DNA from: Larus michahellis | Lineage: Eukaryota; Chordata; Aves; Charadriiformes; Laridae | Direction: 5' to 3' | Length of the DNA: 64,000 bases | NCBI RefSeq assembly: GCF_964199755.1 | Contig: NC_133906.1 | Coordinates: 11,904,001-11,968,000 of the forward strand | Shown: piece by piece, positions 33,240 through 46,940 of the stretch | Position numbering within the stretch: the first letter of the stretch is position 1 | Layout: the number at the start of each line of letters is the position of its first letter | Program-made: the position numbers and the translations under genes | Notes under the pieces: model-generated | What the model saw: only the letters and a program-made list of their open reading frames with translations | Told to the model about the DNA's origin: nothing | Database searches by the model: none

Positions 33240-36200
33240 GTGAGCGCCCGCCGCGGGGGCGGCGGCGGCCCCTGCCCGCCCGCAGCAGGTGGGGGCCGCC
33301 CCGCAGCCACCCCCGGCCCCCGCCCGCACCTTCCCCCGCGGCCCGGCCGCGCTGGCGGGGCCGCCGCCGGAGCCGGGGCTGGGCTCCGCTCCCCGCCGGC
33401 CGGGCCGGGCCGGGCAGCCCCGCGGCGGCGGGGCCGGGGGCGGCGCCGGGGGGTCCCGAAGGGTCGGCGCGGGCTGCGCCGTGCGGCTGAGCCGCTCCGG
33501 TGACTCAGCAGCGCCGGACCCGCCGGGTCCCCGCCATCCTCCCGCCGCCCCGGGCTCCCCCCGGCCGGGCTTGCGGGGTCCGGCCCCCCACACGCCGCAG
33601 CCGCCGCGCTGGGCCGGGCCGGTCCCTCGGCGGGCGCGGGGGGCGCCTCGGTGCCCGGCTTCTCGCTGCCGCGGCCGCTGCCGAGCCGGAGAGCCGGGAC
33701 CCGCCCGCAGCCCGGCCCCCGCGGAGCCCCGCTCCTCCCGCCCGGGGAGCCGGGGCGGGTCGGGGCCGAGCCCTCAGCCCCGCCGGGACCCTCCGGGACC
33801 CTCGGGCTGCTCCGCCGCGGGGGCGGCCGGCGGGAGCCGGGGGAGCCCAGCCCCGTCCCCCGCCGGAGCGGGCGATGGCTGCGGGGATCCGCGGGAACCG
33901 GGGGGATGCGGCGGCCGCGGTGGGAAAATGTGCTTCGTTAGTGCGTGGCTGCATCAGTGGCTTCTGCAGGTAGCCAGGGAGTGTGGCTGCGTTGCCGAGG
34001 TTAGGAAATACGGTAAATGCTAGTGCAGTGCTTGTTACAGAAATTAAATAGTTGTCTCAGGGCTATTTTTCATACAAGCCTCTGCAGGAAGAAATACGTA
34101 TTGTGGCTTGTGTGTTGCAGAGGCGAGGAGATGCCAGAGCTGTTAGACATGCAGAATGTCATAGCCCCGGCTGAGCTTGTGGGCGCGTTTGACCGCGGCG
34201 TGTCAAGACACACCGCGTAGTGTCTTGGGGAGCAGAGGAGCCGGCGTGGCCATGTTCGGCTCAGGAAGGTGAGCTGCGACTGCACATGACGCTGCAGCTG
34301 CCACAAAGAGGCAGGCGCTGCCAGCCTAGGTGGGATGGAGGGACGGGGATAGCGCGGCTGCCTCCCCTCTCCTTCCGCAGATGAAGAGCTCTTGACTTCG
34401 CACCAGCTCCATCACAACCTCCCATTGCTCCCTTACCTCTGGAGGATACTGCAGCTGCTGTAAAACAAAACCAAATCCCCCCCATTCCTCCAAGTGGCAC
34501 TGACCCCTTGCGTAAAACTTCAAAAACCAGACTGCACACCAGAGAGTCTGAAGATGCTCATTAATAGCTTAATTAGTAGCTGAAGAGGCTTCCCCTTACT
34601 GTTTCGTTCTCCTAAGGCTCTAGAGGAAGCAGCATAGGACCAGACCTTGGGAATTCTATGACTCCAGCACATGGCTAAAGGAGGGTTTGTCTGGCAAGCG
34701 CAATACAGTAATGGAAAGCTTTGGATACCTGGTGGGCAAAGAAAATGATCATACGCGTCAAGTTCACGTTGCTCATGTGTAGCTGAAACGTAAGTGGTCA
34801 GCATCGACAGACCTCAGAGGCAGGGGAGGTGACACCCCGGCACATCCCTGGCTCCACTGCTCTCTCCAGCATCTCTCACACTGTGGGGCTGGGTGGCAGG
34901 GGGACACGGGAGGCCACGCTGGCCTCCTTGCAGACAGTTTGCCAGCACAAGGGTGGAGGGATGTTTCTGGTGTGAGGTGCTTCCCAGAGGCTGGTGCGGC
35001 CAGGGTGGGGCTGAGCTCCCAAATTCCCAGCTGCCTGGCTCGTATCGCCTCGTGCTGTGGTCTATGGAAGGATCAATTTCCCGTTGCTGCATTATAAAGG
35101 CCGCAGCAGCCGCCAGCAAATAAAAAATGTGAAGGTAGCTACCCTAACGTGACCTGTTGAGAACCTGGTTTTCCTGGTCGGGAAGGATGGAGGGTTGAGA
35201 TGAGCCTGCAGTGATTTCAGCAGGGGGTCTGGGGTTTTTCCAGACTGAGATTTCAGTGATAAGATCCAGTCCATCTGTGGTGAATTTCCCCAAGCTGCAA
35301 GGTGGCTTTTTCAGAAGAGCCTTGTGGTTTGTACTAGAAAACTGTAGCCAACCCCTGCATAGAAATGAGATATCCAAGGGTGTCTGTGCAGTAGGTAACC
35401 GGCTGAGCCGGGGTGGCCCCTGCTGCTGTGGTGGTGCTGGAGGAGGTCCATGAGCTGTGTATCAGATGAGTTTCTTGTCACCTGATGCTGTTGAGTTGGA
35501 TTCTCTGTGCAGTCGTTCTGCTAGAGGAAGGCTGGATGTACTTTGAAATGGTAGATCTTGCTAGCGTGGAAAAGAATTAAGGAAGATAATTCACTTTTAT
35601 TCTTTCTATATCTGAAAGCAGCATATGCCTAAAATGATGTGGCTGGTAACACGTCTTCTGCTTAAAACAAAAATCCTTCCAAAGCCTCTTCAGAAGATGA
35701 AGACTTGCTTTGGAAATGAAGGTGTCTGGTGTGTCAGCTGCGGGAGCAAACGGGGTTACACGTGTGTTGTTTAGTGAAGCGGTGGTGTCGCTTAAATGGG
35801 TCTGGTATTTTTATGCAGATGCGGGGTGAGGGTGGTATTTCAAAAGCACACACTTGAATGCCTTGTTCTTGTGCGGTGCTCAGAAGTACTGCTAATGAAG
35901 GAAGCGCAGCCATTGTGCTAATTCGACTTCAGTTGCCAGGGAATATGAAGTTGCTGAGATGGGGTGTGCAGGGTTCGGCCCCCAGGTGAGCTGGATCCGG
36001 GGCGATGCCAGCGAGGTCGCGAGCTGGCGCAGACCCCACCGTGCTGCCCCAGAGCAGCAGGGCTCGCGTGAAGAACGTTCAGAAAGTGTGCTCGGTTTGT
36101 TCTGCTGCATAAATCCATTCGCAAGTCTGCTGAGCACCCAGTCAAAAGTGGGACAAATTGAGACTATTTGAATACAAACAAACCATTTGAGTAGGTTTCC

Positions 36201-38360
36201 CTTTCAGATGTGCTTGCTAGAGATGTTGAAGGGCCCTTCAACCCCCATTTCCAGTAACTTGCCCCAAAACGCCCATCTGCTGATGTCTTCAAGCTGTGGG
36301 TGTGACGTTTTTGTGTAGCATTGCTGTCCACCTGGCAAGTCTCCGAGTCCTCCTGGTGGCTTATAGTTGGGCAAATACCTCCAAAAAAAGCAGGAATGGC
36401 ATGAATGCCCCACTCTGCACTCCCTGCCCTGATGAGGGACAGTCATGACTGAGCCCGGGTGCTCAGTGGGTTGGGGTGGGACAGCAGTGGTGGCCTTCAC
36501 AGCTCACCCAGCGGGACAATGCCTAACGAACGAAGGTGTTTCATGTCCATAGATGCCCACTTCATTGCGGGGCAGGGTCTTTGAGAGAGGAGGGTGCTGA
36601 GCACTGTGTTAGCCCAGGGGAGGTGGGTCCCTCCTGGGGCAGGTGGATCTGGCATAGGGCTGGCTCGGGGACAGGGACAGGCTGGAGCTCCCTGTCCACC
36701 ACCTGCGAGCTTGGCCGGGAGCACGGCCGCTGTGCGTGTCCCCCCTTGGCGGGGATGGGAGTCTCCCTCCATCTCTGTCCCTCCCCTCTTCTGATGCTGC
36801 GGGGTGTCCTGGGCTCCACATGGAGAGCCTGCAGAGCTTGGCCCCGCACTAACAGCGGTTGGGTGACCCTTTTGCATGGAGACACATCCCTTCCTGCCAG
36901 TTTGGTACAAGGGACAGGAAGGTGTGAGGGGTGCCCTGCACCCTGGGTGCTGTGGAGCTGCTCTGGGGAGGGCGGCAGCAGGAGAAGTCTCTGGGTGGGG
37001 TGTGCATTTTGGGGTGTGTACTTCGGCTGTCAGCACTGTAGCACAGATGCCCCCAGGCCTGGTGACAGCTGTAGGCGATACACGTGTGCATACTTCCCTG
37101 GCACCTGCAGTTCCCAGCAACGAACCTGGAGGAGGAGAGGTGGCCTTGCCTGGGGCCGCTTGGGAAGGTGGCCCGTGGCCAGGTGGTTGTGCTCTTGGAG
37201 GAGGACCCTTGGGAGGACTCACAGCCACGGTGTGGCCCCACTGTGGCCACCCTTGCCCCCCCAGTGGGGCATCGCTGGCTCCACCAAGGGAGTGTCTCCC
37301 CCACAGGGCATGGGACTGACCCCACTGGGGACATGTGGCCTCGGGGACATGCCGGCTGTGGCTGGGCGGGAAGGCCATGACTCCCTGCAGCCACTCCCTG
37401 GCCACCGCTTGGCTGCTCTCCACGTGCTCCTTCTCCCAGGGCACTGGCTGATGCCCCAGCGAGTCTTTAATCTCCTTGAGGAGCGTTTCCCAAACTGAAT
37501 AGATTTTGCTGTTGAGAAATCTATCATTAAGCCTTCATTTCCTTTTCCTAGTTTAATCTTGTTACTTCCAGCTGTAACCCCCTTTCCTCTCTCAGTCGTT
37601 CCCATCCACTTTTATCCCTGCCCTGCCGTCATGCTGCGGGAAGGAGCCGTGATGCCGGTCCCCCTCTGGCCCGACAGGGCCCTTGGGTACCCGGGAGCTG
37701 TCGGATGCGTAAGCAGCCTCCGCGTGCAGCAGAGAACAAGTTCAGGCTCTTTTGTTCTGTTTCGGGGAGAGAAAAGCAGTCCATGTGATTAAAACCTGGC
37801 CAGTTGGTCACCAGTTTCCCTGGGCGTCTGGCTGTGTGTCTGTGTCCTGGGGGCTTTCCCATCCCTTCCTTCCTCTAGGGCTGGGCCCCGTGGGGAGCAT
37901 GTTCCTGCCTTGTCCTTACATGGGCTGAGTTTCAGAAAAAGCCTGGGGCTGAACCCGACCCACAGCCCAGGTTGTGCTGTGCTGTGTCCCTAAAAGTTTT
38001 TTCACTTTCTGGGTCAGTTTGCTGTGGCAGCAACAGTGACTTTTTAAAAAATCTGTGTGTAGTCCCCAGAAAAGCACAAAAAGTGAGGTGTTTTCCCCCA
38101 GTGCTGGGTTCAGGATGAGAGTTGCCGGGTATTTTTATTGTTGCAAATGTGAGTTGCTGTTTGCGGATCATCTGGATTGGGATTTAATTAATCCAGGAAC
38201 CTCCTTGAAGTTGTTTTATCACATAAGTACTTTGATTATGAAACACCGTTCCATCCTTTATGCTTTTTATTTATATACATGTCCTATGTTTAGACCTCCC
38301 CTCCTCTCCCTGAGCCTGTGCTCCAGCCAGGTCGGAAGGACCCATGGACACGTCTCCTTC

Positions 38361-38511
38361 TGTCTAATCCAGGGATCACTGCGAGGAGAGCAGTGTAACT
38401 CAGCCGTTTGTAGTGCACTGCGTCAAAGCCGACTTGGGGATACTTTAATCCACAGATTAATGAGAGAATAGATGTGCCTGGGGACTCTGTAATCTAGGGA
38501 TTACTGAGAGG
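38361..38511 (+). promoter_or_regulatory. Cluster of TAATCC/GGATTA motifs in a diverged direct repeat
   Basis: TCTAATCCAGGGATCACTG (near 38363) and GTAATCTAGGGATTACTG (near 38488) are two copies of one 26-bp word. Between them lies TTTAATCCACAGATTAATG (near 38446), and TTAATTAATCCAGG lies near 38185. TAATCC is the core bound by OTX/PITX-type homeodomains. An enhancer role is inference. Confidence 0.35.
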
Positions 38512-39068
38512 ACCGGGAGCGGGTAATGATGTGACTCTGACCCATCGCAGATGGGCCGTGAGAGCAACCAGTCCCTGGTGATGGCCTCTGTGGGGCTCGC
38601 ACCCATCTGCAGGGGATGGGGCTCGGCATCTCCCCCTCCCCGTCTCCGTGCGAGGACCAGGTTGGGACCTGCTCCTGCTCTGACGCTGGGGAAACCTGGG
38701 TCACTTGCAGCAGGCGCCGGCAGCAATGTGGAGTGGTCTGGCCTTAGCACCCAGCGGTGCCCCAGTCCTGTTGCTGTAGTGCTCTGTCTGCTCTGGGGAC
38801 CAGTTGCGTCAGGTCAGAGCCCAGCACTGGTCCTTCCCTCCACCCCAGGCCCTGGGGCACGCCATGGGGCTCGCATGGCAAGCCTCAGCTGCTGGCACAG
38901 GACAGCAGGGTTCCAAATGGCATTGTGGGACTTGGTGAGGTGGTGGTGGAGGCCTGGGGGTAACACAGTGACTTTCCCCATGCCCGTCCCGTCCCCTCTG
39001 TACCTCTGTTTTGTGCCTCCCTTGGATGTGCTTGCTCCTCAGCCAGCTCCCGCAGTGATGCCTACTCT

Positions 39069-39163
39069 ATAGAATCGTAAATTGCCTAGGTTGGAAGGGA
39101 CCTTTCAGATCATCGAGTCCAACCATCAACCTAACTCTGACAAAAACCATCACTAAACCATGC
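39069..39163 (-). mobile_element. CR1 LINE 3' end fragment, reverse strand
   Basis: Begins ATAGAATCGTAAATTGCC, then TTGGAAGGGACC and GATCATCGAGTCCAACCATC, the reverse complement of a CR1 3' UTR. It covers only about 95 bp and contains no coding part. Confidence 0.88.
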
Positions 39164-40096
39164 CTGGTGTCTCCTCACAGGCCTCGTTGGGCACTTGGGG
39201 TGGTGTTTCTGGGTGACCTTGTTGTGCTTGTGCTGCCAGGAGGCTGGCAAGTGATGCAAAGCATTTCGTGCTCCCACTCTGTTCCTGCAGCCATCGGAGC
39301 GTGTGGGGCTGCGTGTCGTGGCCGGGGTCTCCCTTGGACCACGCTGGGCAGAGGCACGGGCAGCTCTGGTGGGGAAACTTCTGAAGATCCGGCAGAGCAG
39401 TAGCCAGACTTGGGAAACTCCCACAGGATAGTCAACCCTTGGGATCTTTTAGCATTGGTGAAAAGAGACTGGACAAGGTCATGAAAGCTGCCAAGGTTTG
39501 CTGAACACAGAGGGACCACCTGTGGCTTGGGAGGCCCCTGAGCTGAATGTTGTTAGAGGGTTGGAGAATATTAGTGGGAACACCTTACGTGCATGCCCTG
39601 TTTGTGTGCATCTCCTGTTGTCCGCTGGAGACGGGATACTGGGCTGGATGTGCTTTTGGTTTGACCTGCTATGGCCTTGTTCCTGGGCAAGGTTCTCGTG
39701 ATCGCTTGTGTGAACAAGATCCTGCAGGGCTCTGTCAAAGCCCTAACGCTTCCTTCCCAAAGAACTGGCAAGATCCTGTGCCTGGAAAGGCAGCAGGCGG
39801 TAGGGCTTCATGGCAAACACCGTGGCAGGTCAGGTAATCATCAGGTACCCTAAACTCTGGGAGCTAGAGCAGAGGCGTACCCCTGCCAGCGGGCTTGCTG
39901 GGGGTCGGCTGTGGGAATAAACGCTGGTGGAAGAGATCCTTTGAGAGTGCAAGTCCCAGCTGCTGGGGTTGCTGGAAATGCCACCAGTGTGGGTTGGTGA
40001 GAGGAGCGTGCTGGCTGGCGCAGAGGTGAGGCGCGCAGAGCCGCACACGTAGCGGCGCTGAGGCGTGTTGACGTGGCAGGGTGCTGATCAGGCAGG

Positions 40097-40233
40097 TTAA
40101 AAATAGCCGCTGCTTCCTCCCCACTCCTCCCGATCTCAGCTGTGCGGCTGCCGCCGCGAGCTCGGAGCTCTTACGCCGATGTGCTGAGCCGGCACAAAGC
40201 CCCCGCCGCAGCCGGGGCCGGCGCAGAGCTCAG
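40097..40233 (+). promoter_or_regulatory. Candidate small promoter and non-coding first exon
   Basis: A TTAAAAATA box at 40097-40105 is followed by a short GC-rich segment that ends in a consensus donor, GAGCTCAG|GTACGG at 40233. The only ATG seen in the segment (about 40179) hits a stop after one codon, so any exon would be leader-only. It lies about 7 kb downstream of Bbeta1. It is a possible extra first exon, but could be chance. Confidence 0.25.
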
Positions 40234-43200
40234 GTACGGCAGGGAGCGTGCCGGGCAGTGCCCGCCGCTGGAGCAGGGAGCCGGGGTGCCCAGCGATGGC
40301 GGGGCTGCTGCTTGGTGGGTCTGTCTTCAGCTGGTGGGTGAACACCAAAGCACCCATGGACTGCTCGTCTCAGCACCTCTGCATAGTGCTGCCGTGGCTC
40401 CCGGATACCCGGCAGCCCTGCACAGCAGCACCTGAGCTCCTTGGGCCCTCCCGAAGTCCCCATGAGTGTGGGGACCGGTGTGCCCTGCCCTGGAGCTGGG
40501 GAGCCGGGGCACAGCAAACCCAGGACCGGCCCAGTCACGCTGCGCCCGGCCCCAGAGATCCTGGAAAGGGCGAGGTGCAACCATGGCCATCCTGCCCCAG
40601 CACTGGGCACCGGCGCCCAGATGTGGCAACACTGGGCACGTTGTTCATACGTTGAGAGAAACATGGTGCACAGCTTGCGTCCTTGCCGCCCTCCCCAGGA
40701 AAGGCCAGATTGAGCTGTTGGAGTCAATGTCTCCATTCAGAGCAGTTGTTCCAGCACCAGTGGTTATTTTTCTCCTGATGCATTGTGAGTCTGATTTCTT
40801 GAGGGGAAACATTTGATTGAGCGGTTTTGTTCTCCCAAGACAGCTGCCGTCATGGAGGGAGCGGGGAATGGTACTGCTCCCCTTGGGCCGTGCCGCTGGG
40901 CTTTGAATCGCTCGGGAAGCACAGGCGGGACCTCGCTCAGCACAGCAGTGACCGAAGGAGTCCTGGGTGCTGTTCTTGTCCTTGACATCCCTGCGTCGGT
41001 CCCCATCAGGTGTGCAGTGGCATCCAGCAGTTAACTGAGTTGGGGTGATTTTTCGCTCTGCCATCACAATCGAAGACGGCCATGGCTCCCAACCTGAGGG
41101 AGCTGCAGCCCCTCTGTCTGCCAGGCGCAGCGAGGGCGAGCCGAGGAAGGTGGCAGCGGGTGAAACAATCGGAGGTAGCACCCTTCATGATAGCTTTGCC
41201 TTTTTGTTGAGGCTTTTCTCTAACCTGGGTGTTTTCTATGAGCAATGCAGACTTTACGCCTTCCCTGTGGCAAGTTCAAGCTTGTCCCAAGCTCTTTGGT
41301 CCTCTGAATCTGTCTGGCGGCACGGTGTTGCCTGGGCAGGGCTGGCCTGTCTCAGACCCGGGTTTCTGTCATGAGTGCTCGTGCTGGCTGGCGGAGGCAC
41401 CCTGCCTGTCCCTGCTCACACTGGACGATGCCCCGGGAGCTGCCTGTGTCTCACCTCGGGGATGGCGGCTCTGCCGAGTTGGTGAGAGGAGCCGCTTGGT
41501 CCCTGCCTGGAGCCCGTGTGAAGGAGACCCCAGGGCGGCCGCCCCTGCTCAGTGTTGCGCCCGCCCCGGCTCGGGGTGAGACCTCCCGAGAGCGCTCGGC
41601 TGGGGAGTTTGGAGGTGGAGCGGCCCCGGAGCAAACACGGCTGCCTGCTGCGGGGCGGCCGTGGCACTCATGTTGCCTTTTGGTGTGCAGCGAAGGCGAG
41701 TGACAGCTGCCAGGAGGGATGGATGGGGCTGCGACCCCCAGGCTGGTCCTCGTGGGAGCGGGAAGCCTGGCCCTCCCTGGCACGGCCGGTCCCGGGAGCA
41801 GGCAGGCGGCTCTGCGATTTGGCGGGTTTTCTGTTTTGATTTGTTTTTCAGTATTTAACTACTTAAGCCTCCTGTAATCAAGCTCGACCGCAGCTTCAGC
41901 TCACTTTGTTTCAGGGCCAGCTTACGAAGGGTGTTGCGGTACTTTGTGGTGCGATATGTACCTTGGGAAGGAAGGAAAATGCCAGAGGGGTTTGGAGCTT
42001 TGTATCGCAGCCTGGCAGGGGCTGCAGGAGTCCCAGCAGCCGGGCCGGGGCAGAGAGCGGAGAGTCACTTCCAAGCAGCTGGTGTATGCAGGAAGATCCT
42101 GCCTCCATTGCAACGCTGTTTGTCTGCATTGCACACAACTGTTCTGCAGCCTTTTTGTTTCCTTTAAAACTGTTTCCTCGCTTGATCGCATGCAGCGAGT
42201 CGGCTGCTCAGCAGCGCGCGATGGACCGGCTCTCCTAATGCTGTGCTAAAGCAGATCCTGTGAATGGAAAGGTAACCGAAATAGAAACCAGAAACCAAAA
42301 TAGACAACTAATCTCACATTTCGATCTTCTCTGTCCTGCATTTCAGTTGATTCCCTAGTGCAGTCATAAAACACGACCATTATCTCAGCTTCCCGAGTAT
42401 GCAAACAAATTGCTGTGATTTTCCTACCCTTGGATCAGTCCGTATCCATATTCTCTGAATAACAATAAAACGTTAATGGAGATAAAGACTGTTATCTCCC
42501 TCATGTCTATTTTGTCATTGGAATAACAACTTTAAATGTTAAGAGTGCTGAGATTTATAGATGCCGAGCCTGCTCAGCAAAAATAAATCATGTTCCATAG
42601 CGCACATTACCATTTATTGCTGCTATGTTATCTGAAGCCAGAGTGGGTGTTAACCCTGTGATAACATCCTCAAAGGGGATTTTAAATTATTTTGTAGTTT
42701 AATTTAAAAATTCTGTTGGCTGCCTGGTTTGATCTGCAACTCGTTTGAGTGCAGGGGTGTCAAAGTGGAAACTATCCAAAGTGCCGATAACAAGCTCCCC
42801 AAGAAGTCCGGCAACGGGAGAAGCCCCAGAAGCCGCTGAAACAGCGGCTGCTTCAGTGAGCCCAGCCCCACACACGTGGCTTCCCCAGTACGCGCTTTTC
42901 CAAGGTTTTGTAGACTTTGGGAGACTGCTGGTTGTTTTAAGCTTCGTTTTGGTGTTTTTGTTCTTGATATAAAAGTCCTCAGTGACATACACATTGATAG
43001 CAAGATAAAGGTATTTCAGTTGTTACTTAGCACGTGCCCTGGGTGAAGCCCTGGCACTGCGACCTCCCTCAGCTCCGGGACAGAGCGATGCCCCGCAGCA
43101 GCAGCACGCGGTGACACCCACCTTTGACAGGCACTTGGTGCCCAGCGTGGTGCTCCGGGTGTCTCATGGTCAGCACCCAGCTGCGTCCTGGCGCAGTGCT

Positions 43201-46200
43201 GCCGGCCTCGGTGGCCTCCGTGGAGCTGCAGGACCTGCCTGGCTACTGCTGTGTCACCAGGCAGTCCCGAAATCAGCAGTGCAGCCTTGGGGTGAGTCAC
43301 TCGGCATCTCCCTGTCTTCCCTTTGTTGGCTCTGTGAGTAAAGGAAAAGCAATCTGGCTGATGGAAGGCAACCTGTCTGAGAACGCAGGCGTTTGACCAA
43401 ACATTGAGTACCAGCTATTGACAACTCCCTTCTGCGCTATCCCCCAGCAGTTAGCAGCGGGGGAGCAGCATTAGCGGGGATGACAGATTGCTTCACTTGC
43501 GGGTTGAGTAAATCTTACCAAGTGAGCAGGGGCGGGAGGTCAGGGGAGTGCGGAGGAGCCAGTCCTTCCACCTCGCGCTGTTTACGGTGCAGCTGATGAA
43601 CCTGTCTTGCCGCGGAGCTCAGACTGATGGGCGCCAGATGCCGACCGGCGATGGGGGGAGGCTGGAGCTTGTTCAACACCTGGCTCCTACCCATTAAACT
43701 TGCTCAGATGCACACTGCAGCACACTAAGTGCTTGTATTCTGGTGTTCGTGGTGCAGCTCCCGCGCAAACCTACTGCCAGGAAGGGTGCCCATCTCTAAG
43801 CACGGCGTTCCTGGGGCATGGCAGCCCCACGGAAAATGCTGCGAGAGCTGCCGTGTGCAGGTGTGGGGCTGTGCAGCCAGCGTGGAACTGCCTGCAAGAA
43901 AATGAGCTTTGCTTCCCTGGGGCCGCTGCTCTGCTGCTGCCCAATGTGGTGTCCTGGAAGTCGGGTGTGTGGCACAACCCTCGAGGCAGGAGGGGACACC
44001 GGTGACAGCTCTCCCACCGTGTGCCGGCCTCCAGTCGGGGCACATGTCTACTGCGCCTGGGAAACCTCTGCAATGGCTGGGAGCTACTGGGAGAGCCCAG
44101 CTCCCTCTTTACCTGGTTTTGTCACCATCCTGCTGTCAGGGAGTCTATTGAGAGGTCATGCTGCTGGAGTCCAGCTTTAGCTATTACTCTGGTTTGAAAA
44201 TTGTAATAAAACTGTGATAGAGCAGTGAACAACCCAGATGCCCCTTCAGCCCTTCATGCATGTCCCCAGCTCCCTTGTGAGGGGCTCAGAGAATTTAATT
44301 CTCTTCTTTAGCCACTTCATTTTCAGGGAAGCACCTCATGTACAATACCGTTGTGTGTCCCAGCTGCAGATAGCTGGGCCGTGCAGCTCCGACGAGCTCT
44401 CCGAATGTCAGGATGAGAGCTCTGCACTGAGAAAACGAAGCACACCTGGTGTCTCCTGGGCCAGCGAAAGGGCTCTTGTGACCATTGTTGGTCTTTGTTC
44501 CACTGAGACAAGGGCTGCCCAGGGAGGGGGAAGGCTGTCGCCCAGCCACCGGCAGCAGGAGGTCATCTTACACCGAGTGTTTTAGTGGGGTGCACAATTC
44601 ACGTGAGATGTAACAAAAGGGGGTTAAACATTTCACACGTTTAATTTGAATTTTCTGAACATTTATAGGTGGATAGATATAACATTAATTCCTTTCCGAA
44701 CCTATGTGTATCAACCGATTTCCACCTGTCTGGCAGGTAGAGGAAGGGTCCATTATAAGCAGATTATTTCATGACTTCTGACTCAGGACCCTTGCACTTG
44801 CTATTTTGGAGCAGGAGACGCAGTCTGCTGCTGGAGGTTAGAGGGCAGAGGTGGAGACTGCTCCGACCTCGGCTGACGAGCTGTCCATGGAAACATGCGT
44901 CTGTGGGATCGGGGGACCGGGAGAGGGAGAATGAGAGAGGTGGTTTCTGAGAGCCCTCCCTCACAATCCCTACATAAACTTGGCCTTGGTTGCAGTAGGC
45001 TGACAGACCCTTAATTATAATAACAGCATGAGCAGTGTTGCTTTGTAACTGGTTCCCCACTGGAAATTTCTGGCTCGCAGGAGTGGTATGCCAGATGTCT
45101 GCTTGTGATTGCCTCCGGTTGTGAAGATCAGTGCGGGGGTAACGCTCTCAGCTGGAGGATACAAATAACGCAGGTATCCAGGGGTGGCTTGGTTTGTTTG
45201 CCCAGTTTCTTGGCAGAAGCCAGAGTCCCATTGCATAGGCCCATCAAAATCTTCGCAAGCATCCCTGCAGCAATTACCTCCTGCAAAAACTCATTATGTT
45301 AGAAGGCAGTGGAGTGAATGGGGATCTGCACAGCTCCAAACAGTGATGTACTGCTGAATTTTGGCTAAGTTTGGAGAAGGTGTCCCTCCACTCTAGCCTT
45401 AGTTGTGCTCTCTGGGCTGCGGGTTTGTGCAGCCACCAGACCGGTGTGATTTCCGTCTACAGAGACATGGCCATGTGCAGCGATGGGGCCCTGACCGCCC
45501 TGACAATGCCAGTGAGCCCAGGAGTTTTGCTAGGCTAGAAACTGCACAGAGCCATGCTCCGAGCCTGTGATTTTTGCATCTGCTCTGCTCTTCCTGTCAG
45601 AGTCGAAAGCAGCCTGGGGGAGGGCGGTGGGGGAGACCTGGAGGCACAGTGGCTGTGAGGAGTCTCTGGGCTGCCGCTAGCAAGTGTGTTGGGCTGTGTG
45701 CGGGGGAGAAAGCCGGGGGAAGCCATCTCTCGGCCAGCTTGGCCCAGCGCCGGGCGGGCTGTTGTGCTGCTGGCACCCCGGAGGTATCTACAGCATGGTC
45801 ACATCCAGCAAAGTGCTGCTGGAAGCCCCTCTCCCCCAGTACCAGCTAGGTCTGAGTTTCCCTGCAGCCAGAGCATTTTGGTTATGGGTCCAGTTTCATA
45901 CTGTTGTTTGACACCTTGATGTAATATTTTCATTAGGAGTCCTGCAAAATACAGCAACCTGGTGTTACCGATGAAGCGCCGCCAGCTAATAACAGGTTAT
46001 TGAGCTTTCTTCAGCAATGAAGAAGCATCCTTTGTTAGTCATCAGGCATAAAAATAAAGTCAAAGGTCAATACTTGTGGCACTAACTGATTTAGTTTGCC
46101 CAAAATTGTGTTTGTGATGCCACACAGAGATGACCTGGTAGCCAGGGCTGTCCCTTGTGTCAGTGGAGCCAGATCCATTTCTCCCGGCAGATCGGAGATG

Positions 46201-46940
46201 GTTGGTGCGGTGCCCCTCAGGGCAATGCGCCCTGCGGGGAGGCTGGTGCCCGGGCACAGCCCGAGTCAGGCACTTGGGAACCCAAGTCTGGCCATCGCGT
46301 CCGTGGGAGAACAGGATTCCTGTTCTCATCCTGCACTGCTTCACTAGCAGGTCTCAAAGCACTTCATAAATGAGATGAGGCTTCTTGTTCGTGTGTTAGG
46401 GATGGATTTACTGATTCTTACCCATTAGTGCACTTCCAGGCTGGGCCCGGATCTTGGCGATGCTGCTCTGAAGCTAGAGCTGTAGTCTGCAGTGTTACCT
46501 CGTCTGCACGGGGCCCTTGGGAGGAGACAATGAAGTCTTGTTGTGTTTAGACATTTGATCTAGCGTAAGAACTTTCTAATTAGGATGTTTATGAGTTAAT
46601 CACATGTGACACTTTGTTTGCTCCCTGCTGCAAGCCTGAGATGTGTGTGAGGATGTGGGGAAGTGGATCATCCTTTTTTTGGCTTTGTGTCACCCTAATG
46701 CATTATCTCCATCTGGTTGTCTCCTCCCCCCTCGTGTCCCTCAGCTGGAAGTAAGTGTGTACCAGTGGCTATTAATAGCTGAATCCTGCAACAGTCTGCT
46801 CTTGCAGATGGGATTCTCAGCTTCTGAAGCCTAAAACTCATTACAAATAAAGCAATACGCTGTGTGGTCCTTAATACAATTAGGCTTGCTGTAAGTCAGT
46901 TCTTGGGGCCAAATGCCGCCCTCAGTTTCTGCATGGATCT

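Larger units (their letters stand above)
32830..33960 (+). promoter_or_regulatory. CpG island 4, Bbeta1 promoter and exon
   Basis: The largest CpG island of the window, with GC boxes (for example GGGGCGGGCGG near 32929) upstream of the Bbeta1 ATG at 33170 and continuing about 700 bp into the intron. No TATA box is evident, which is usual for CpG-island promoters. In human the SCA12 CAG repeat lies in the 5' region of this promoter; here there is instead a degenerate CCGTG-type pentamer tract at 32981-33023. Confidence 0.7.

Noticed and set aside
46343..46385. TCTCAAAGCACTTCATAAAT resembling an old amniote SINE or LINE
   Set aside because: Only about 35 bp of similarity, too short to call.
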